This document shows positions 31,389 to 35,634 of a stretch of DNA of 35,634 nt, one piece after another. The position numbers were made by a program, and so were the translations under genes. The stretch is taken from NCBI GenBank assembly GCA_024680595.1, contig JAILCB010000004.1:1-35634 (forward strand), read 5' to 3'. The notes beneath the pieces were generated by a model. The model was not told the DNA's origin. It saw only the letters and a program-made list of their open reading frames with translations, and searched no databases. Every line of letters starts with the position of its first letter. The stretch's first letter is position 1. The stretch comes from Lachnospiraceae bacterium. Its GTDB lineage: Bacteria; Bacillota; Clostridia; Lachnospirales; Lachnospiraceae.

Positions 31389-32444
31389 TCAATTGTCCTC
31401 CGACAAATTTCTAACAGCGGCCTTTTCGGCTTCCGTACTGGCAACATAATGGGTGGTGGAGGTAATAGAAGAGTGTCCCATGAGCTTCTGGACCTTCTCC
31501 AGGTCGCCTCCTGTGGCTTTTAACATGGTTTCCGCATAGGTACTGCGTAATTTGTGGGGGGTGATTCTGTCGGCCTCTGAGGGCACAGAGGCATTGATAT
31601 ATTTCTTTACCATGAGCTCCACGGACCTTACGCTGAGCCTTTTTCCGGATCGGTTAAGAAAAACCGCCTTTTCTGAAGCGACCGGATTATATATGTTTCT
31701 GCAGTCCAGATATTGCTGCAGATAGTATTCAGCTGTATCGCTGAAATATACGGTATCGAAATTCCCGCCCTTACGGAATACCTTAATGCTGTGTTTCTTG
31801 AAATTGATATCATTCAGGTCCATACCGACTAACTCGGAGACACGGATTCCGGTAGATAGGAATACATTCATAATTGCCAGGTCCCTGGGACCATTTTTTT
31901 CATGGAACTGGGCCTGCCTTTTAGTTAGGCCGTCACCGGTTTCAACAGCATCCAGGAAAAGGTTTTTATCATCCCTGTCCAGATAAATTACTTCCTTTTT
32001 TGGCAATTTGGCCCTGGTAATCAGTTCAATTGGATTGGACGAAACCATTTTTCTGACATACAGGTATTTCCAGAAGGTATTTAGGGCCACTGTATAGTGC
32101 TGGATGGTCGTTGGACTGCATTCTACATACTTTACAGAGCCGTCATTGCATTTTTGAGGATAATTTCTGAGATAATGCATGAATTCCACGATGTCCCGGT
32201 CATTGAGCCTGTCTAAATCCTCAAGGCTGATTTCAGCAATAGCTTTCTTGGCGAAATAAGGACTGGAATCATGAAGGAATGAAAAAAAGGTAAACAGCTG
32301 TCCGGCATAGGAATAAATGGACATGGCGCTGAGCCGGATTTCACGTTCCAGGAAATAATCATTTACAAAGCCGGGCATTTTCTTAATGATTTCATTTGCC
32401 TGTTGACGGACCTGGTTGTTTTTATCTTTTTTATAATTGGACAT
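31389..32444 (-). CDS. Tyrosine site-specific recombinase, XerS/XerC-like
   Basis: This 351-residue integrase-family recombinase has an N-terminal SAM-like core-binding domain (about 25-135) and a catalytic domain (150-340). All six catalytic residues are present: R201 (STGIRVSE), K225 (FRKGG), H297 and R300 (TPHKLRST), H324 (LMGHSS) and Y333 (THYV). Its length and the MPGFVNDYF start look more like the single chromosome-dimer recombinase XerS (about 356 residues) than XerC/XerD (about 300). A dif-like palindrome lies 127 bp upstream, the arrangement seen for xerS-difSL. An AT-rich leader with TATAAT (minus strand, near 32506-32511) precedes it. Confidence 0.9.
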   Translation of the reverse strand: MSNYKKDKNNQVRQQANEIIKKMPGFVNDYFLEREIRLSAMSIYSYAGQLFTFFSFLHDSSPYFAKKAIAEISLEDLDRLNDRDIVEFMHYLRNYPQKCNDGSVKYVECSPTTIQHYTVALNTFWKYLYVRKMVSSNPIELITRAKLPKKEVIYLDRDDKNLFLDAVETGDGLTKRQAQFHEKNGPRDLAIMNVFLSTGIRVSELVGMDLNDINFKKHSIKVFRKGGNFDTVYFSDTAEYYLQQYLDCRNIYNPVASEKAVFLNRSGKRLSVRSVELMVKKYINASVPSEADRITPHKLRSTYAETMLKATGGDLEKVQKLMGHSSITSTTHYVASTEAEKAAVRNLSEDN

Positions 32445-32470
32445 TGTAATTTCAAAACCTCACAAAAAAA

Positions 32471-32492
32471 TAATGCGAACAAATATATTATG
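32471..32492. promoter_or_regulatory. Accessory half-sites in recombinase leader
   Basis: TAATGCGAACAAATA (32471-32485) repeats 13 bases of the right arm of the dif-like palindrome. It overlaps TATATTATG (32484-32492), which matches that site's centre and right-arm start. It may be a binding site by which the recombinase controls its own gene. Confidence 0.45.
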
Positions 32493-32570
32493 TCTACCTG
32501 GGAATTATAAAGGTTTTGTCTTGAAAAGTCCAGTATTTATGGGTATTTGAGGGTTCCCTCAAATATACTA

Positions 32571-32608
32571 CTATTTGTTCGTATAATTTATATTATGCGA
32601 ACAAATAG
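32571..32608. other. dif-like recombination site (candidate)
   Basis: A near-perfect palindrome has arms CTATTTGTTCGTATAAT (32571-32587) and ATTATGCGAACAAATAG (32592-32608). The 28-bp core reads as arm TGTTCGTATAA, centre TTTATA, arm TTATGCGAACA (32576-32603). It has the bacterial dif layout of 11+6+11 and shares ATAA and TTATG next to the centre with known dif sites. A second perfect inverted repeat, TATTTGAGGG/CCCTCAAATA, lies at 32544-32565. Assignment as the replication-terminus dif is inferred from resemblance and the adjacent recombinase. Confidence 0.65.
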
Positions 32609-32681
32609 ATATAGGGTCAAAATCACCCTACCCTGGATGTCCAATTATATATTTTCTATAAAACGAATTTGTATGAAGTTG

Positions 32682-32767
32682 TCAAGGAGCAAATGAAAAC
32701 AGCTGTAGAATGTAAGAATACAAATCAAGGAGCAAATGAAAACAGCTGTAGAATGTAAGAATACAAA
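32682..32767 (+). repeat. 43-bp direct tandem duplication
   Basis: TCAAGGAGCAAATGAAAACA...AATACAAA occurs at 32682-32724 and again at 32725-32767 with almost no change. Each copy contains an ATG after AAGGAG with too short a spacing, and the frames stop after 21 and 16 codons. The rest of the spacer (32445-33033) holds the dif-like site and no gene I can support. Confidence 0.85.
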
Positions 32768-33005
32768 ATTAAGAAGTTTTACTTAGAGGGAATTATGAAC
32801 CTTGTTTGCTTATGTCAGGAAGGCCTTATAATAGATGCCGGCGGCCGGGCTCAGAAGCTTCAGAATCATGGCCTTTGTATTCCGGACAGCCGGAACCGGG
32901 ACCGGAATATGCCGGAATTATCAAATGACCAGGCGGTGTCAAAACAAAATAAGGGTTTGACTCTGAGGGTAAAAAATTAAAATAACGAATTAATATTTCT
33001 ATGAA

Positions 33006-33030
33006 GTTAACATAACAAATTTATGTAAAC
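33006..33030. promoter_or_regulatory. 25-bp palindrome, family member 3
   Basis: Arms GTTAACATAA and TTATGTAAAC flank CAAAT, directly after the stop of the LysM gene on the minus strand. It matches the sites at 16478-16502 and 31142-31166. As a hairpin it could help terminate the LysM transcript, but it lacks a long U-tract. Confidence 0.6.
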
Positions 33031-33033
33031 TAT

Positions 33034-33441
33034 CTATTTATAATATGGAAGTATTAAATAATTCCCTGTATGTATCTTTCCCTCTGCATTTAAATGATTT
33101 ATCTGAATGACTTCACTTTTGTAGGCTTCTGCATCCGAATACTCCGGTGACGAATACTGATTGTAAAGACTGTCAAGTGTTTCTCCTTTCATTACAACAA
33201 TACTGGTATAGTACTTCTCTCTCTGGGAAAGCTCTGCCTGTCCGTCCTTTGCAAAGGACTGGTTATAGAGAAATATCATTGCAAGGAGGCACACGATTCC
33301 CAGAATGATATTGTAACGTAACAATTCTCGTTTCCTGGCTACTCTGCTGTTTTCCCTTTTCGCAGCAAGCATAGTTTCCTGATGAAACGAGCAACTAATA
33401 AAGTGCTGATTTCCCTTTGCCCTGATTGCCACTTCTCTCAT
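33034..33441 (-). CDS. YneA-like LysM cell-division inhibitor (SOS-controlled)
   Basis: This membrane-anchored protein has about 135 residues: a basic N-terminus, one TM helix (LLRYNIILGIVCLLAMIFLY, about residues 40-59), then a LysM-type domain (about 78-133; SIVVMKGETLDSLY ... INHLNAEGKIHTGNYLILP). This is the layout of YneA, the SOS-induced division inhibitor of Bacillus. The promoter with LexA-type boxes at 33507-33557 supports it. The start at 33441 is chosen because GGGAGG lies 5-6 nt upstream; an ATG at 33459 is possible. lexA itself, often next to yneA, is not in the window. Confidence 0.88.
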   Translation of the reverse strand: MREVAIRAKGNQHFISCSFHQETMLAAKRENSRVARKRELLRYNIILGIVCLLAMIFLYNQSFAKDGQAELSQREKYYTSIVVMKGETLDSLYNQYSSPEYSDAEAYKSEVIQINHLNAEGKIHTGNYLILPYYK

Positions 33442-33506
33442 ACCACCCTCCCACTTCATCCATTGGGATAAAACACAATCTGAAATTGCTGCGTTTGTGT
33501 TCTATA

Positions 33507-33557
33507 CAAACAGTCGTTCGATAATCGTATTATATAGAACGGGCGTTCGTGTGTCAA
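33507..33557 (-). promoter_or_regulatory. SOS promoter with two LexA boxes
   Basis: On the minus strand TTGACA (plus 33552-33557), a 17-bp spacer and TATAAT (plus 33529-33534) form a consensus sigma-A promoter. The spacer holds CGAACGCCCGTTCT (plus 33536-33549). Just downstream lies CGAACGACTGTTTG (plus 33507-33520). Both match the Gram-positive LexA box (CGAAC-N4-GTTCG type). A weaker third site is at 33576-33589. Confidence 0.9.
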
Positions 33558-33599
33558 GAGAAATCAGAAAAAAATCGAACAAATTTTCGAACAAGTCTT

Positions 33600-34200
33600 G
33601 TAGCCTGCAATCGAGTAGGCTAACACATCGATTCGGCTACGCCCACATCTCAAACCCTTCTGGCCTTCGATGATGGGCTGTCGCCAAAGCCTCAATGGTG
33701 CGCAAGCGCCTCGACGAGGCTTTGGCTTGTAGCTTAAATCGAGTAGGCTGACACCTGCTCGATTCCGGCTTCGCCCGCATATCAGGTCCAAAAGGCCTTC
33801 GATGATGGGCTGTCGCTTAATCCTCACTGGTGCGCAAGCGCCTTGACGAGGATTAGGCTTGTAGCTTAAATCGAGTAGGCTGACACCTGCTCGATTCCGG
33901 CTTCGATAGCATCTCAGGTCCAAAAGGCTTTCGATGATGGGCTATCGCAAAGGCCTCGCATTCGTGCAAGCACGGCGACGAGGCTTTGGTTTCTAGCCTA
34001 CAATCGAGAGGGAGATAAATCCCCCCTCTCGATTTTGGCTACGCCGATATCATCTCGCAAGCAAGCTTGCTCGATGATTAGCGGTCGCCGAGAGCCATGG
34101 TCTGCAAGCAAGCTTGCACCACGGCTTCCGGCTCGTCGTCTACATTCGAGTAGGGAAAATGCAAATCGCGCCCTACTCGTCCGCGAGCCGACGTTCGGCT
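33600..34200 (-). repeat. Hairpin-array repeat, third copy (longest)
   Basis: This non-coding array of modules A, B and C repeats about every 130 bp (33600-34035), followed by F, E and an A-like hairpin (34040-34185). C stems are CCAAAGCCTC/GAGGCTTTGG (33683-33692/33715-33724), CTTAATCCTC/GAGGATTAGG (33816-33825/33848-33857) and GCCTC/GAGGC (33953-33957/33980-33984). The apical stems are GCGC-AA-GCGC or CGTGC-AA-GCACG. The A hairpin at 34003-34035 reads AATCGAGAGGG/CCCTCTCGATT. The array lies directly downstream of the minus-strand terminator at 34234-34272. ORFs crossing it are repeat translations and not genes. Confidence 0.9.
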
Positions 34201-34233
34201 TTAGAGACAAATTTCATCTCGGCGGCTCTGTGA

Positions 34234-34272
34234 TAAAAAAAGACCGCAGGGCTGAAATCTTACCCTGCGGTC
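34234..34272 (-). terminator. Rho-independent terminator of the exported-protein gene
   Basis: GACCGCAGGG (34242-34251) pairs with CCCTGCGGTC (34263-34272), with seven A on the plus strand at 34235-34241 (U-tract on the minus transcript). It lies 40 bp after the stop at 34312. Confidence 0.93.
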
Positions 34273-34311
34273 CTCCTTTTACTCTAAGGAATTATAGAAT
34301 CCAATTAAATC

Positions 34312-35634
34312 TTAATCCTCAAGCATTGTAATGTAGTTTACATCCTTATCGATAAAGAAACCAGATCCAATAGACTCCTCATTATCATTGCGAATCCTAA
34401 ATGCTACGTTGTTCTCAAAGTTATTTACACCCTGGACAACAAAGATGTCATCATAATACTGACCGTTCTTCTTGCTGGTATCCACAAGATCCTTGGCACT
34501 ATTGTCGGGAAGCTCATAGCGGAACCAGGTGTAATCACCCTTCTTCTCAGTTCCATAAGGATACTGGTTATTCTTACCAATCTTCTTCAGAGGGATAATA
34601 AGCTCCATGCTGGTTGCCTTAGCTTCAGCCTTTTCCTTTGACTTACCCTTTGCAGTCTCCTCAGAAGTATCCTCCTCAGTATTATCCTCCAGGCTGTAAG
34701 GAACTCTGACCTGTACAATAGCGGTTACATTCTTACCATTCTTGCTGAACTTCAGAACATCATCCTTGAGCTCTGCATAAACAATCTGCTCTGAAGGATT
34801 TGCAAGATCATAGTCTACCAGATCTCTACGACGGATTTCGAAAGGATACTGCTTTGTCTTTAACTTAGTATTAAGAGCCTTAACCAGGGCCTTCTCAGCC
34901 TTAGTAGCCTTTAACTTATTATTCTTGTCGCCATATTCCTTGTTCTTTACGGTTGTAGCCTTCAGCTTGTAGGTGAAGTAGGGCTGCTTGTTGCTCTTAT
35001 TATAAGCATTGTAAATGCTTTCCCAAACTATCTTGCCGTTCTCGCTGACAGCGTCATGGGAAACGGTTGCATACTGATTGTTCTTTATGGACAGAGAGCT
35101 AACCTTGATGGTCTCAACCAGCTCAGCCTTTTCTCCGGCCTTTTCCCAGGTAACAACAGCGGCATCGAAATAAATCTTGCCATTGTTCTTGGCACTGACA
35201 TTCTTTGCGTGCCATGTGAACTTCTGAGAATCATAGATTCCTGCGGGTACAATCTTACTTCCGTCATAAGCTAGGGTATTAACACCCTCACCCTCATTGA
35301 TTCCATAGGCTAGCAGGAGATAATAGTCATCCTGAATATGCTCGGATTCAAAAATCAGGTTATTAATGGAAATTGCCATGTTCTGGCTTGCAGGTACGGC
35401 ATCCCTCACAACAACCTTGCCATTCACGATCTTATTGTGAGATACGGCAAGAGTATCATCCTTGAGAAGTCCTCTTAAGTAAAGCATGAAAGTCTTCTCG
35501 GCAGATGCGGGATCCGTGGTCCAGGTTGAAGGGTCTGCACTAGGATCGGAAACCGTTTTAGTTGTGGTACTAGTGTCATCAGCCTGTACACTATAAGTAG
35601 CTTCCTCACTAGCCTCTGTGACCTCTGAACCTAC
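34312..35634 (-). CDS. Exported or surface protein of unknown function (5'-truncated)
   Basis: The frame is open to the window edge, giving at least 440 residues. The first methionine inside (35487) is not the start, because 49 upstream codons continue in frame. The visible N-terminal part (EVTEASEEATYSVQADDTSTTT) is a Thr/Ser/Asp/Glu-rich linker like that following a signal peptide. The body is Lys/Asn-rich and beta-strand-like, with aromatic pairs (YYLLLAYG, WHAKNVS, YTWFRYELP) and a Glu/Lys linker near residue 320. I recognise no named domain. It may be a cell-surface binding or extracellular protein; the signal peptide lies outside the window. Confidence 0.8.
   Translation of the reverse strand, partial: VGSEVTEASEEATYSVQADDTSTTTKTVSDPSADPSTWTTDPASAEKTFMLYLRGLLKDDTLAVSHNKIVNGKVVVRDAVPASQNMAISINNLIFESEHIQDDYYLLLAYGINEGEGVNTLAYDGSKIVPAGIYDSQKFTWHAKNVSAKNNGKIYFDAAVVTWEKAGEKAELVETIKVSSLSIKNNQYATVSHDAVSENGKIVWESIYNAYNKSNKQPYFTYKLKATTVKNKEYGDKNNKLKATKAEKALVKALNTKLKTKQYPFEIRRRDLVDYDLANPSEQIVYAELKDDVLKFSKNGKNVTAIVQVRVPYSLEDNTEEDTSEETAKGKSKEKAEAKATSMELIIPLKKIGKNNQYPYGTEKKGDYTWFRYELPDNSAKDLVDTSKKNGQYYDDIFVVQGVNNFENNVAFRIRNDNEESIGSGFFIDKDVNYITMLED

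Noticed and set aside
32682-32767. Short peptides MKTAVECKNT... in the 43-bp duplication
   Set aside because: Shine-Dalgarno spacing is only about 3 nt and frames end after 16-21 codons. They are probably by-products of the duplication.
32795-32980. 61-codon ORF in the dif-like spacer
   Set aside because: It has a weak GGGA ribosome site, atypical composition, no recognisable domain and no conserved neighbour, so support is insufficient.
33600-34200. CRISPR array
   Set aside because: Repeat units are about 130 bp, contain several different hairpins, have no constant-length unique spacers, and no cas genes are present.

Overview
This looks like a chromosomal segment from a gut-type Firmicute, most likely a Lachnospiraceae member. 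The evidence is moderate GC, strong purine-rich Shine-Dalgarno sites, A/T-rich promoters, a YggS-SepF-linked cell-division cluster, a pyrophosphate-type phosphofructokinase, a PPase with CBS/DRTGG regions and a LexA-type SOS operator of the Gram-positive form. I assign no genus. No rRNA, tRNA, CRISPR array or transposase is visible.

Positions 363-14504 hold a propanediol-utilisation-type bacterial microcompartment (BMC) locus in two divergent units. The minus unit is pduS-pduT-pduQ. The plus unit is pduU-pduV-pduB-pduA-(unknown core protein)-(BMC-H)-pduN-(PocR sensor)-(AraC-type response regulator)-pduL-eutJ-pduP-pduO. Together they encode a shell (hexamers, trimers, vertex pentamer) and the generic aldehyde-processing core: CoA-acylating aldehyde dehydrogenase, phosphotransacylase, alcohol dehydrogenase and a flavin/Fe-S electron module, plus a cobalamin adenosyltransferase. 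No signature enzyme that would make the aldehyde is present (no diol dehydratase, ethanolamine ammonia-lyase, glycyl-radical enzyme or aldolase), although both units end at clear terminators inside the window. The PocR sensor has lost its phospho-acceptor histidine and other kinase residues.

The BMC locus is bracketed by an inverted pair of about 116-bp repeats (188-303 and 14795-14910). These belong to a modular hairpin-array repeat family that recurs at 33600-34200. In all three places the array starts just beyond a terminator and points away from the upstream gene. Its stems show compensatory base changes between copies, so it is probably a structured element.

Positions 15052-30939 are mostly plus-strand housekeeping or metabolic genes: an EIIC-like membrane protein, HAD hydrolase, PPi-phosphofructokinase, P-loop protein, HlyD-like envelope protein, YggS, SepF, AroB, LspA, RluD, cytidylate-kinase-like protein and DHH-type pyrophosphatase, with a minus-strand AI-2E-type permease. 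Several genes carry tandem duplications running from their last codons across the stop into the spacer.

From 31.4 kb the genes turn to the minus strand: a XerS/XerC-like tyrosine recombinase, a YneA-like LysM protein behind an SOS promoter, and a truncated exported protein. A palindrome closely resembling a dif site lies just upstream of the recombinase. Genes on both sides point towards it, which suggests that this part of the window could be the replication terminus.
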